DNA of 6,637 nucleotides from Sulfurimonas sp. (GCA_024762705.1 JANTGW010000060.1:1-6637), one strand, 5' to 3'; counted from the stretch's first letter, positions 1 to 6,637 are shown. A program made the numbers and translations. Notes: generated by a model not told the origin, from the letters alone.

Positions 1-104
1 TTTATTTTTTTAAGTGCCTCTACTGCACCCTCAATGGGTTTGTCACCTACATACAACACACCGCCAATATCACATAATATCGCTTTAATAGATTCATCAA
101 ACAT
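1..104 (-). CDS. HAD-superfamily hydrolase, IIA-like (N-terminal fragment, runs off the left edge)
   Basis: Only the first 34 codons are present; the rest lies beyond position 1. The peptide begins MFDESIKAILCDIGGVLYVG and continues with a DKPIEGAVEAL-type stretch. This is the motif I region of HAD phosphatases of subclass IIA (NagD/LHPP-like), where the first Asp (residue 12) is the nucleophile and the G-A-V-E-A-L helix follows. The second motif Asp is replaced by Gly (D-I-G-G-V), recalling the DxSGVLY form of LHPP-type proteins. Such enzymes dephosphorylate small phosphorylated compounds in the cytoplasm; the substrate here cannot be told. The ATG at 102-104 was chosen because AAAGGAG (110-116) sits 5 nt upstream. 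The frame stays open upstream to an ATG at 204-206, but that extension has no family-like sequence. The family call is good; the exact subgroup is uncertain. Confidence 0.8.
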   Translation of the reverse strand, partial: MFDESIKAILCDIGGVLYVGDKPIEGAVEALKKI

Positions 105-109
105 AACGA

Positions 110-116
110 CTCCTTT
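110..116 (-). promoter_or_regulatory. Shine-Dalgarno site of the HAD gene
   Basis: On the minus strand this reads AAAGGAG, a near-perfect match to the anti-Shine-Dalgarno, 5 nt before the ATG at 104. It is the strongest ribosome binding site in the window and fixes the HAD start against the in-frame upstream ATGs at 170 and 206. Confidence 0.75.
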
Positions 117-214
117 AAAAAATCGAAAGCCCTGTTCATTCAACCCTGGTGACCAAACACAAATCCCCATTTTGAAAATGACGGAAACTATACCACCAGC
201 ATGCATTTATCTTC

Positions 215-227
215 TGCCAATATGGCA
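215..227. repeat. Short perfect palindrome overlapping the presumed transcription start
   Basis: TGCCA-ATA-TGGCA has 5-bp arms and a 3-nt centre, placed just downstream of the possible -10 box. It could be an operator half-site pair or the first hairpin of the leader. With 5-bp arms it could also arise by chance in AT-rich intergenic DNA. Confidence 0.3.
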
Positions 228-228
228 T

Positions 229-237
229 ATTTTAACA
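229..237 (-). promoter_or_regulatory. Possible extended -10 promoter element for the HAD gene
   Basis: The minus strand reads TGTTAAAAT, which matches an extended -10 (TGnTATAAT) at all but one position. No clear -35 hexamer lies 16-18 nt upstream, but the region is T/A-rich, and Campylobacterota sigma-70 promoters often lack a conserved -35. A start near 222 would give a leader of about 118 nt before the HAD ATG. This rests on sequence inspection alone. Confidence 0.35.
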
Positions 238-253
238 TAATTTATAAGAAAAA

Positions 254-2488
254 CTATTGTAACTCAAGTAAGACCGTATCTCTTCTTGTCACATCTACGC
301 GGCGGCAGGCACTCTCAAATGCTCCACCCTCACCGACAATAATGCATTTATGCTTCGCTCTTGTTATGGCAGTATAGATTAGCTTGGTATTATGCATAAT
401 GAAATGTGTAAAACTCATAGGAATAACGACGATGTCATACTCCATTCCCTGCACTTTATGAATAGTAAGCGCATATGAAAGCATCAGATGAGACTTGAGT
501 TCTTCATACTCATAGCGTACAACAACATCCTCATTTGGGTAAAAGACAAAGACCTGTTCCTCTTCTTCGTCTATCTTAAAAAGAAGCCCGCTCATACCGT
601 TAAATATTCTTCGCTCACATGCCTCTTCGCCCTCTTTGAAACCTTCCGAACTCCACGAATTCATATTTTCGTTTTTTGTATGTACGACTTTGTCCATCAG
701 ACGAAATTCCAACTCACCGCGTTTGACACATTTCTTTGGGTTCGGATTAAAATACTCCTGCAAAACTTTGTTCAAGTTACTTGTACCGAGTATACCGCCT
801 TTCATCGGTGTGATTACCTGAAAATAGTTCAAATACTCTTTTACCTGCTTGTTGTTGAGTCTGTATCTCGCTTTTTCGATAGATGCCACCACACGATGCA
901 CTATCTCGGCAATGATCTGGTTTGAATTTTCATCACGCAAGTTTTTCAATTCATCCTGTGAAAGCTGATTTTTGAGTGCATAATAGTTGGCAATACTCAC
1001 ATCCACAAACTCAAAATCTTCATATTTTTGTCTGTACTGCGGCAGTTCGGCCTGTCGTATCTGGTTGGCTATAAGCGTTATAGCCTGATCTTCACTCTGT
1101 CTGTAAATCTGTGTCAGTTTTACAGTAGGAGCAAGTTCTAATGACAACACATCGCTCAATACATTCCCCGCACCTATTGGAGGAAGCTGTGCATCGTCAC
1201 CGACTATAATGACAATCGCTTTTTTAGAGATCTTACTCATCACTCTTGCGAACAAAGAAGAGTTTATCATAGAAGCTTCATCTATAAGCACAACCGAATA
1301 GGGAAACTTATCACTTTCTTCATGCTTTACCAAAAGCGACTGAATCGTAGCGCTCTCAAAACCGGTCGTATCGCTGATTCTCTGTGAAGCTATCCCACTC
1401 AGCGCACATGTAATGATCTCTTTTTTATCATAACGGGTGTTGAGCAGTTCTAAAATAGTTTTAGAGGTCGTACTCTTACCAGTTCCCGCATACCCTACGA
1501 GAAACAGCAATGAAATACCGCTATTTATCATCTCAACAGCCCGTCTTTGCTGCTCACCGAGCTTGAGAGAACTTTCAGACAAAAAGGCATCGAGATCTTT
1601 GACAAATCCGCCGTTATCAAGCTTGGCCCGTGCCGTAAAGTCATCATGCAAAAACTTCTCCGCATCATAAAGCCGTGCTGGAGATACCCGTTCGTTTTTC
1701 ATTATTACAATGCTTTGTTCGGAAACTCTCTCAACCAAAGCTGCTTCATAAAGATTTTGTTTATTACTAAATCCTAAGAGTTCATCAAGCCCTTCAAAAA
1801 GTACCTCTTTGGCAATACAACTGTTTCCCTGCGCTTCACAATAATTTAACAGTACATAGTCCATAGCCGAACTGATTCTCTGCTCATTTTCAGCTGATAT
1901 ACCCATTTTAAGAGCGAGCTCATCTGCACGTTTAAAGCCTATAGAGTTTATGTTGGTGAGAATGTAGGGATTTTCTTTTATCTTTGTACAAGGCTCATCG
2001 ACATCTTTCATAGCCGTAGCAATGGTCGTAAGCAGTGCAGGTGTAACATCGTATGGGCTTAAAAATTCTCCTAGACGACGCATAGAGCGAAACTGTTTCC
2101 ATGAAGCCTGAATTTTTTTAAGGCGTTTTTCTTTAATGCCTTTAAATTCCAAAAGCTTTTCTATGTCATTATCTAAAATTTCTATGAGCTGCTCTGAACC
2201 GAAGTGTTCTATTAAATCGGCTGAGAGTTTTTTCGTAAAACCTTTAATTATTTTATTGAGAAAGAAGAAAAGTTCATTCTGATTCACTTTAAGCATGTCA
2301 AACTTAAATGTTTTTCCATACTTTTTGTGCTCAACCCACTCCCCTTCAAGAGTGATTGCCGAACCTTTTATACTCTCAACATCACTCTCATAATAGGTAC
2401 CACTGATCTTCTCACCGCTTTTTAATACAGCAATGAAAAAACCCTCAGATTCAAAAAGAATTCTGTCTATCTGCCCAATGAGTGTCAC
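254..2488 (-). CDS. recD2: RecD2-type ATP-dependent DNA helicase (RecD/TraA family, superfamily 1B)
   Basis: The 744-residue protein has the full RecD2 layout. Residues 1-65 form an OB-like N-terminal domain ending in a G-E-W-V-E-H-x-K-Y-G-K-T-F block. A helix-hairpin-helix-rich region follows (about 75-200, including SIGFKRADELALKMG at 182-196). The helicase core has motif Q/I around LGEQQRRAV and Walker A GYAGTGKST (332-340), Walker B VLIDEAS (400-406), motif III VGDDAQLPP (429-437) and an arginine motif YRQ (462-464). The C-terminal half has TIHKVQGMEYD (about 674-684) and YTAITRAK (705-712). RecD2 enzymes unwind DNA 5' to 3' and act in repair in bacteria without RecBCD. The length fits the family (about 715-800). 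The start is GTG, 4 nt after the stop of the upstream M16 gene, with only a weak Shine-Dalgarno (AAAGTAG), so translation is probably coupled. All motifs are intact. The annotation is firm; the in vivo role is inferred from the family. Confidence 0.93.
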   Translation of the reverse strand: MTLIGQIDRILFESEGFFIAVLKSGEKISGTYYESDVESIKGSAITLEGEWVEHKKYGKTFKFDMLKVNQNELFFFLNKIIKGFTKKLSADLIEHFGSEQLIEILDNDIEKLLEFKGIKEKRLKKIQASWKQFRSMRRLGEFLSPYDVTPALLTTIATAMKDVDEPCTKIKENPYILTNINSIGFKRADELALKMGISAENEQRISSAMDYVLLNYCEAQGNSCIAKEVLFEGLDELLGFSNKQNLYEAALVERVSEQSIVIMKNERVSPARLYDAEKFLHDDFTARAKLDNGGFVKDLDAFLSESSLKLGEQQRRAVEMINSGISLLFLVGYAGTGKSTTSKTILELLNTRYDKKEIITCALSGIASQRISDTTGFESATIQSLLVKHEESDKFPYSVVLIDEASMINSSLFARVMSKISKKAIVIIVGDDAQLPPIGAGNVLSDVLSLELAPTVKLTQIYRQSEDQAITLIANQIRQAELPQYRQKYEDFEFVDVSIANYYALKNQLSQDELKNLRDENSNQIIAEIVHRVVASIEKARYRLNNKQVKEYLNYFQVITPMKGGILGTSNLNKVLQEYFNPNPKKCVKRGELEFRLMDKVVHTKNENMNSWSSEGFKEGEEACERRIFNGMSGLLFKIDEEEEQVFVFYPNEDVVVRYEYEELKSHLMLSYALTIHKVQGMEYDIVVIPMSFTHFIMHNTKLIYTAITRAKHKCIIVGEGGAFESACRRVDVTRRDTVLLELQ

Positions 2489-2492
2489 TAAA

Positions 2493-3773
2493 CTACTTTG
2501 TTACTATGGCAAAACTTTGTTCTAAGATCTCTGTATGTTGTTTTATAAAATCATTGAGATCTTCAAGCTTTAATTTCTTGATTTTTTTGAGTTCAAGTTC
2601 CGAATGATTTAACGGAAATCCTTTATAATAATCATTGAAAGTACGTTGAAGTCTCTGGCTTAAAGTCTCAACTCTCAAAGGCTCGCTTCCAAGCAGGAAT
2701 TTTTTTGTCTGATCGAGTTCTTCTTCACTCACACCCTTGCGTACAAATTCTGAAATAACATTGATAACCGTTTTCTTTGCTTCATCCATAGAATCAAGTT
2801 TTGTTTGCAGATATCCTGTCATATATGAGCATGATTTACTGACATGCACACGTGCATATGCCGAGTAGGCAAGTCCACGCTTGACTCGGATCTCTTCCAT
2901 CAAACGACTTCCAAAACCGCCTGTACCAAGAATGAAAGTAGCAACTCTCGCTTTGTAGTAATCTTCATCATTCACTGCCATATTATAAGGCGAGCCAAAA
3001 TAGATATATGCCTGTTCTGTCTCTCTTTTTAAAATGCTCTCTTTTGGTTTGTCACTTGCCTCAAAGTGTGGTAATGGTTCATTTTTTCCTTTTGGCAGTG
3101 TATTTAATATTTTCGTCATATTCTTTTTTACTTCTTTAATATCAACATCACCGCCAACAACAACGATAGCACGTGAAATTACCAAGTGCTGCTTTATAAA
3201 ACCTTTTACGTCATCTAGTTCTATACTTTTTACACTCTCAACTGTTCCTAATGCAGGCTGTGCTAAAGGCGTTTTTGGAAAAAGAAGTTTTTTTAATTCA
3301 TTTGAAGCAACATAATCAAAATCATTCTCTTTACGACTGAGTGCGCCAATCGTCATTGTTTTGACTTTTGAAAGCGCTTCTTGCGTATAATTTGGATCTT
3401 TAAGTAAGTCATTTAAAAATTTAGCGGCATTTTTAAACTCATCTTTGAGTGAACTTGTTTCAAGAACAAAAGTCTCAGTACCAGTACTTGCCGATATATG
3501 AATAGCTCGTGATTCCAACTCTTGAGAAAAACCGTTTGAACCCAACTTTTTTGTTCCCTCGTTTAATAACTTTGAAGAAAATTTTGCAAGTCCTGCTATT
3601 TTAGTGTCTGTTATACTTCCACTGTTTGTAAATACTATCTGTGTGTTTACAAGTGGAAGCCTTGTATCTTTCTCGAAAATAAGCGGAACTTTGATTCCTT
3701 TTACTTCTATTGAATCTATTTGTGCTGCCATTATTATCTGTCCTATTGCTAAAATTATTAAAAAGATTTTCAT
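2493..3773 (-). CDS. M16-family (insulinase/PqqL-like) peptidase homologue lacking the zinc motif, exported
   Basis: The 426-residue protein has the two-domain M16B fold: an N-terminal peptidase-like half (about 20-215) and a C-terminal half (about 216-426). A hydrophobic stretch at residues 3-17 ending in MAAQ looks like a signal peptide, so it is probably periplasmic. Where active members have HxxEH in a G-L-A-H-F-x-E-H context, this protein reads GLAKFSSK (61-68): both His are Lys and the Glu is Ser, so zinc cannot be bound there. The C-terminal substrate-binding Arg/Tyr pair appears retained (R296 and Y303 in RVKRGLAYSAYA). That pattern matches the non-catalytic partner of heteromeric M16B proteases, in which one subunit supplies HxxEH and the other the R/Y pair. 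No active partner gene lies in the window. Its ATG overlaps the mqnC stop by one base (TAATG). An mqnC-M16 adjacency is, from memory, also found in Helicobacter pylori (HP0656-HP0657). The family is certain; the inactive-subunit role is inferred. Confidence 0.9.
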   Translation of the reverse strand: MKIFLIILAIGQIIMAAQIDSIEVKGIKVPLIFEKDTRLPLVNTQIVFTNSGSITDTKIAGLAKFSSKLLNEGTKKLGSNGFSQELESRAIHISASTGTETFVLETSSLKDEFKNAAKFLNDLLKDPNYTQEALSKVKTMTIGALSRKENDFDYVASNELKKLLFPKTPLAQPALGTVESVKSIELDDVKGFIKQHLVISRAIVVVGGDVDIKEVKKNMTKILNTLPKGKNEPLPHFEASDKPKESILKRETEQAYIYFGSPYNMAVNDEDYYKARVATFILGTGGFGSRLMEEIRVKRGLAYSAYARVHVSKSCSYMTGYLQTKLDSMDEAKKTVINVISEFVRKGVSEEELDQTKKFLLGSEPLRVETLSQRLQRTFNDYYKGFPLNHSELELKKIKKLKLEDLNDFIKQHTEILEQSFAIVTK

Positions 3774-4822
3774 TAGTTAAATATCTCTAAAGTCTCATAT
3801 GCAGTATTCCTTACTGCCGGGGTTTCCCCTATATCCTTGATGAGATGAACCATTTCATCTTTTGCCATATGGTATGCCGCTCCTGCAGAACTGACAACAT
3901 TCTCCTCCATCATCGTAGAACCCAGATCATTCGCACCAAAACGCAGTGCCATTTGACCGATGTATGGTCCTTGTGTCACCCATGAACTTTGAATGTTAGG
4001 TACATTGTCAAGATAGAGTCTCGCCACTGCCAACAAACGAAGATAACGGTTCGATGATGGTTTCTCCATATCTGGAATCTGCTCTAACAAGGCTGTGTTC
4101 TTTCCTTGAAAACTCCACATTATAAAGGCTCTAAAACCGCCTGTCTCATCCTGCAAACTTCTTACCATGTCAAGATGGTCTATGATATCTTCATCGGTTT
4201 CAACTGTTCCATACATCATCGTAGCTGTTGACATAATGTCAAGCTTATGTGCTTGGCGGTGTACATCTATCCAGACATCAGAATCTATTTTCTTAGGAGC
4301 TATAATGTCACGAACCTTGTCTGAGAGTATCTCTGCTCCAGCACCCGGAATAGAAGCCAGCCCTTTTGCCTTTAGACGTGCTAAAACTTCCTGAATAGAT
4401 ATACGGGAAACTTTAGCTATAAAATCAAGCTCAATTGAGCTAAAACCGTGAATAGTAATGGTCGGATATTTTTGATGAATATGTTCTACAAGGTCCTCGT
4501 ACCATTCAATTTTGAGCTTAGGATGAACACCACCTTGAAAGAGTATCTGCGTTCCACCGATTTCGAGCAGTTCATCTATCTTTGCATCTATCTCATCAAA
4601 TGTCAACACATAAGCATCTGCATCTTTTTCATGCCTGTAAAAAGCACAGAACTTACAATCGACCCAACAAATGTTCGTATAGTTGATGTTTCTGTCTATG
4701 ACAAATGTCGTAATACCTTTAGGATGCAGCTCTTTTTTTCTTTGTGTTGCCATACGTCCTAAATCTTTTAAGTCCACATTGCGGATTAAGTCAAGCGCTT
4801 CTTCTTTGGTTATTCTACTCAT
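3773..4822 (-). CDS. mqnC: Cyclic dehypoxanthinyl futalosine synthase (radical SAM, menaquinone synthesis)
   Basis: MqnC cyclises dehypoxanthine futalosine in the futalosine route to menaquinone, using a [4Fe-4S] cluster and S-adenosylmethionine in the cytoplasm. The 349-residue protein carries the radical SAM signature CxxxCxxC (C52, C56, C59 in ICWVDCKFCAF). A GGVHP block (about 97-101) follows, then the I-P-G-A-G-A-E-I-L motif (158-166) and the C-terminal GANDLGSTMMEENVVSSAG stretch (296-314). The last block and the overall length separate MqnC from its paralogue MqnE. The start ATG overlaps the DUF302 stop as ATGA (4819-4822); the nearest purine-rich site (AGGTAAAG) is further upstream than usual, so coupling probably helps initiation. 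Its stop overlaps the M16 start. Being in one transcript with a cytochrome fits quinone-linked respiration. Other mqn genes are not in the window; in Campylobacterota they are usually scattered. Confidence 0.95.
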   Translation of the reverse strand: MSRITKEEALDLIRNVDLKDLGRMATQRKKELHPKGITTFVIDRNINYTNICWVDCKFCAFYRHEKDADAYVLTFDEIDAKIDELLEIGGTQILFQGGVHPKLKIEWYEDLVEHIHQKYPTITIHGFSSIELDFIAKVSRISIQEVLARLKAKGLASIPGAGAEILSDKVRDIIAPKKIDSDVWIDVHRQAHKLDIMSTATMMYGTVETDEDIIDHLDMVRSLQDETGGFRAFIMWSFQGKNTALLEQIPDMEKPSSNRYLRLLAVARLYLDNVPNIQSSWVTQGPYIGQMALRFGANDLGSTMMEENVVSSAGAAYHMAKDEMVHLIKDIGETPAVRNTAYETLEIFN

Positions 4823-5250
4823 CTTGTTGCTTTACCTGTAATTTTATCTAATGCATTATTTATTTTAAATACCAACTTCTCTGAAAGTAACGGATGCTCT
4901 TTTTTAAGCCAGCTTCCGTTTCTATAAGCCACTTTTACTCTTTTATCTACATCTTTATAAACAAGAATTTTCATCGGCAGGTCAAGTCCTGTTAACACAT
5001 CCTGCTGCATCAGTCTTGTTCCTATTTTAGGATTTCCGAATATTATCAGTTTTGATTGACGCATACGCATACCAGTATTTTTGGCATTTGCCTGATGATC
5101 AACTATAGTAAATACTGTAAGACCTTTTTTTGTCACAATATTTTTGATTTTTTGTATTGTTCTGTCAACACTGTTTACACTCTCTTTTACTATAATATCA
5201 TTTGAAAAGAGAGCAACACTCAAAAGTGCTAAAATTATTAACTTATTCAT
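4819..5250 (-). CDS. Exported DUF302-domain protein
   Basis: From the chosen start this is a 143-residue protein with a signal peptide (MNKLIILALLSVALFSND), so it is probably periplasmic or lipid-free secreted. The DUF302 domain is seen in GLTVFTIVDH (43-52), LIIFGNPKIGTRLMQ (68-82) and GLDLPMKILVYKD (88-100), the usual order of this family. The family has no firmly established reaction. There is no Cys and no CxxCH, so the protein does not attach heme itself. An in-frame ATG lies 3 codons earlier (5257-5259), but it would overlap the AGAGGA Shine-Dalgarno (5259-5264). That site is 8 nt before the ATG at 5250, so 5250 is the better start, and it gives a TAATG overlap with the cytochrome stop. 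The gene sits between a cytochrome c and mqnC, so a role linked to periplasmic redox proteins is plausible but inferred only from context. Confidence 0.88.
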   Translation of the reverse strand: MNKLIILALLSVALFSNDIIVKESVNSVDRTIQKIKNIVTKKGLTVFTIVDHQANAKNTGMRMRQSKLIIFGNPKIGTRLMQQDVLTGLDLPMKILVYKDVDKRVKVAYRNGSWLKKEHPLLSEKLVFKINNALDKITGKATR

Positions 5251-6637
5251 TATTTCCATCCTCTGTTTCGTGAACTGATAGATTTCTTCTTTATAAAGAG
5301 TCTATAAAAAATATACATTGCAAGCATACCAACAAATATACCTATAACTACCTGAAGCCATGCAGCTAAATTTAAAACTTTATTTAAAATTCCAGCATGT
5401 TCTTTTTTGTCAATTTTTACATTTGCCATTTCTGCCATATGCGCCAATGCAGACACTGCAAGATTTCCATCAGGAATACTTTCATGACAGGCTACACAGG
5501 CTCCTGCTCTGTCTGTTTTGTCAACCTGAGCCTTTGATAGCGGTTGTGAAAGTTTCCAGTGATGCCCCACCGTCTGTAGCTGTGTTCCATTCTCATCTAA
5601 AAATTTTGAATAATCAAAATGCAGATTAGGCGTTGCAGGAATCTGCTCATCTACAATGGTCGGCATTATTTTTCCATCAGCACTCATAATGTCTACTATG
5701 GTATCAACAGATGGGTCAAAGGTCGTTTTCGAACCTGTAATTCCATAACCCAGTGCCTTTTTCATAGCATGACAACTCTCACAGCTTCTCGGTTCTTTTT
5801 GAATGGTATGCGGCTGTATCGGAGCCATATCTATGGCATTTTGTCCCTCGGCTCCTGCACCCTCAACATTTGGTATTTTAAATATATGATTTTGAAGCAG
5901 TGCATTTCCATCTTTACCTATAACCGTAATAGTTGTCTGACATCCGGGAATTGTCGGGCTTATGCGACCCTCTCCGTTTTGCGAAAGTGCCGGGTCTTCC
6001 CAACGCAAAAAGCTTCTCGTTTCCGTCACCTGCCCATCAACCAAATATTTTTTCAATGATTTTCTCATTATACCGGTTTGTCCATGTATATCATGATCAT
6101 GTGAAGACTGTAAAAAGTCAGGATTTTGTTTGCCGCCGCTGTAATCAATTTTGACATGACAACCGTAACATTGCGGTGCCCACGTTGCATGACAAGTATA
6201 ACATTCGAGTCTGTCATTGTGCGCCGTAATTTTATCCATAGCCAAAAGTCCGACTTTGGAGAGTTTTTCCTGCTCTTTGAGTAGTTTAAGCGGCTTGAGA
6301 ATTACATCTTTTCCACTTGCCAAATGCATAACTACTTCTTTGCCTTTTTTTGTTGCATGTATGAGAGGATTGCCACGTGCTGAGAGTAAATAGCCTTCAT
6401 CAGCAGCATTAACACTTCCTTTTTTGAGGTACTCTGCCATGGTTTTTGTTACACCTCTGGCCTCACCTGTTTTTGGAGATGTTGCGAACTCATCACTGTA
6501 ACCAAGTGGCAATTCCCACGGATACTTTTTCGTTGTTCCGTGACAATCCTGACACTCTATCTCAACAGCACCGGCATTTGCTCCGCTTAAAAATCCGTCA
6601 CCGTGCATATCATTTGAAGTATGACAGTCTTGACACA
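5250..6637 (-). CDS. Multiheme c-type cytochrome with C-terminal membrane anchor (5' end outside the window)
   Basis: The frame is open to the right edge, so the N-terminus and any signal peptide are missing; the internal Met at 6608 is not the start. Six CxxCH heme sites are visible: CQDCH (6621-6635, at the edge), CQDCH (6540-6554), CYTCH (6189-6203), CYGCH (6156-6170), CESCH (5769-5783) and CVACH (5484-5498). More may lie outside. The middle pair sits in a CYTCHATWAPQCYGCH arrangement with only six residues between motifs, a packing typical of multiheme cytochromes. Many other His residues (for example HDHDIHG, VGHHW) could be distal ligands. Near the C-terminus a hydrophobic segment of about 27 residues (LNLAAWLQVVIGIFVGMLAM onward) is followed by a Lys/Arg-rich tail. 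This predicts a periplasmic heme domain held by a C-terminal helix with its tail in the cytoplasm. The role is electron transfer; the donor and acceptor cannot be read from the sequence. Its stop overlaps the DUF302 start (TAATG). Confidence 0.92.
   Translation of the reverse strand, partial: CQDCHTSNDMHGDGFLSGANAGAVEIECQDCHGTTKKYPWELPLGYSDEFATSPKTGEARGVTKTMAEYLKKGSVNAADEGYLLSARGNPLIHATKKGKEVVMHLASGKDVILKPLKLLKEQEKLSKVGLLAMDKITAHNDRLECYTCHATWAPQCYGCHVKIDYSGGKQNPDFLQSSHDHDIHGQTGIMRKSLKKYLVDGQVTETRSFLRWEDPALSQNGEGRISPTIPGCQTTITVIGKDGNALLQNHIFKIPNVEGAGAEGQNAIDMAPIQPHTIQKEPRSCESCHAMKKALGYGITGSKTTFDPSVDTIVDIMSADGKIMPTIVDEQIPATPNLHFDYSKFLDENGTQLQTVGHHWKLSQPLSKAQVDKTDRAGACVACHESIPDGNLAVSALAHMAEMANVKIDKKEHAGILNKVLNLAAWLQVVIGIFVGMLAMYIFYRLFIKKKSISSRNRGWK
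5259..5264 (-). promoter_or_regulatory. Shine-Dalgarno site that decides the DUF302 start
   Basis: The minus strand reads AGAGGA, 8 nt before the ATG at 5250. It lies inside the 3' end of the cytochrome gene. The alternative ATG at 5259 would use a base of this site as its first nucleotide, leaving no spacing, so it is unlikely to be used. Confidence 0.65.

Larger units (their letters stand above)
105..253 (-). other. Intergenic leader between helicase and HAD gene, with nested dyads
   Basis: This is the only real non-coding gap in the window. Read on the minus strand it holds a possible -10 box (229-234), a short palindrome (215-227), and two nested inverted repeats. The outer arms are CTGGTG (194-199) and CACCAG (146-151). 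Almost centred inside them is CATTTTCAAAATG (168-180). If transcribed, the inner repeat could fold as a 5-bp hairpin with a 3-nt loop, flanked by a UCC/GGA pairing, all closed by the outer 6-bp stem. No run of U follows these stems, so they do not look like a Rho-independent terminator for the helicase. I recognise no known riboswitch class. Three very short open stretches in the helicase frame (starts at 238 and 139, and the stop-bounded stretch between them) have no supported coding role. Confidence 0.4.

Noticed and set aside
47..139. A 30-codon open frame (MNRAFDFLKESL...) on the minus strand overlapping the HAD start in another frame.
   Set aside because: The HAD frame has the Shine-Dalgarno and the conserved motif; the overlapping frame has neither.
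199..226. A sigma-54-like GG...GC pair on the minus strand (TTGGCAG followed by ATGCAT).
   Set aside because: The spacing between GG and GC is 12 nt instead of the required 10, and the TGC side is weak.
188..238. A 16-codon open frame (MLKYAILAEDKCMLVV) on the minus strand after the helicase stop, followed in frame by another short open stretch.
   Set aside because: It is too short to judge, has no clear ribosome binding site, and overlaps the possible promoter and palindrome. A decayed gene is possible, but I recognise no family.
215..253. A terminator after the helicase gene.
   Set aside because: The T-rich stretch comes directly after the stop codon without a stem before it, and the 5-bp palindrome that follows has no U-tract after it on the minus strand.
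488..925. A long open frame on the plus strand inside the helicase gene, coding for 145 residues.
   Set aside because: It is antisense to conserved helicase motifs, has no recognisable domain, and its composition is that expected of a shadow of the real gene.
5257..5259. The upstream ATG as start of the DUF302 gene (adding Met-Glu-Ile).
   Set aside because: It overlaps the only good Shine-Dalgarno site, which is ideally spaced for the ATG at 5250, and it puts an acidic residue before the signal peptide.
5619..6059. A 146-residue open frame on the plus strand opposite the cytochrome gene.
   Set aside because: The minus strand here encodes part of an unbroken heme protein frame with CxxCH motifs; the plus-strand product has no family features.

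Overview
The window most likely comes from a Campylobacterota (epsilonproteobacterial) chromosome of the Sulfurimonas type. This is inferred from AT-rich, tightly packed genes, a futalosine-pathway menaquinone enzyme next to an M16 peptidase homologue (an adjacency I recall from Helicobacter pylori as HP0656-HP0657), and a membrane-anchored multiheme cytochrome c beside a DUF302 protein. The genus was not tested.

All six genes I can support lie on the minus strand, so the reading order runs from high to low coordinates. From the right edge: a multiheme cytochrome c that enters the window already in frame (5250-6637, 5' end missing), a small secreted DUF302 protein (4819-5250), the radical SAM enzyme MqnC (3773-4822), an M16-family peptidase homologue that has lost its zinc-binding motif (2493-3773) and a RecD2-type DNA helicase (254-2488). 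These five are joined by stop/start overlaps (TAATG, ATGA, TAATG) and then a 4-nt gap, so they look like one translationally coupled transcript whose promoter lies outside the window. A 149-nt gap (105-253) holds a possible promoter and several small dyads. It precedes the start of a HAD-superfamily hydrolase that runs off the left edge (1-104).

Functionally, the first part of the operon fits a respiratory theme: a periplasmic, membrane-tethered electron carrier, an exported small protein, and an enzyme that makes the menaquinone used by such chains. The last two genes (M16 homologue, helicase) have no obvious link to respiration and may simply share the transcript. No RNA genes, CRISPR arrays, insertion sequences or phage genes were seen. 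I find no convincing new multi-gene system. The points most worth checking are the catalytically dead M16 protein, the cytochrome/DUF302/mqnC coupling, and the structured leader before the HAD gene.
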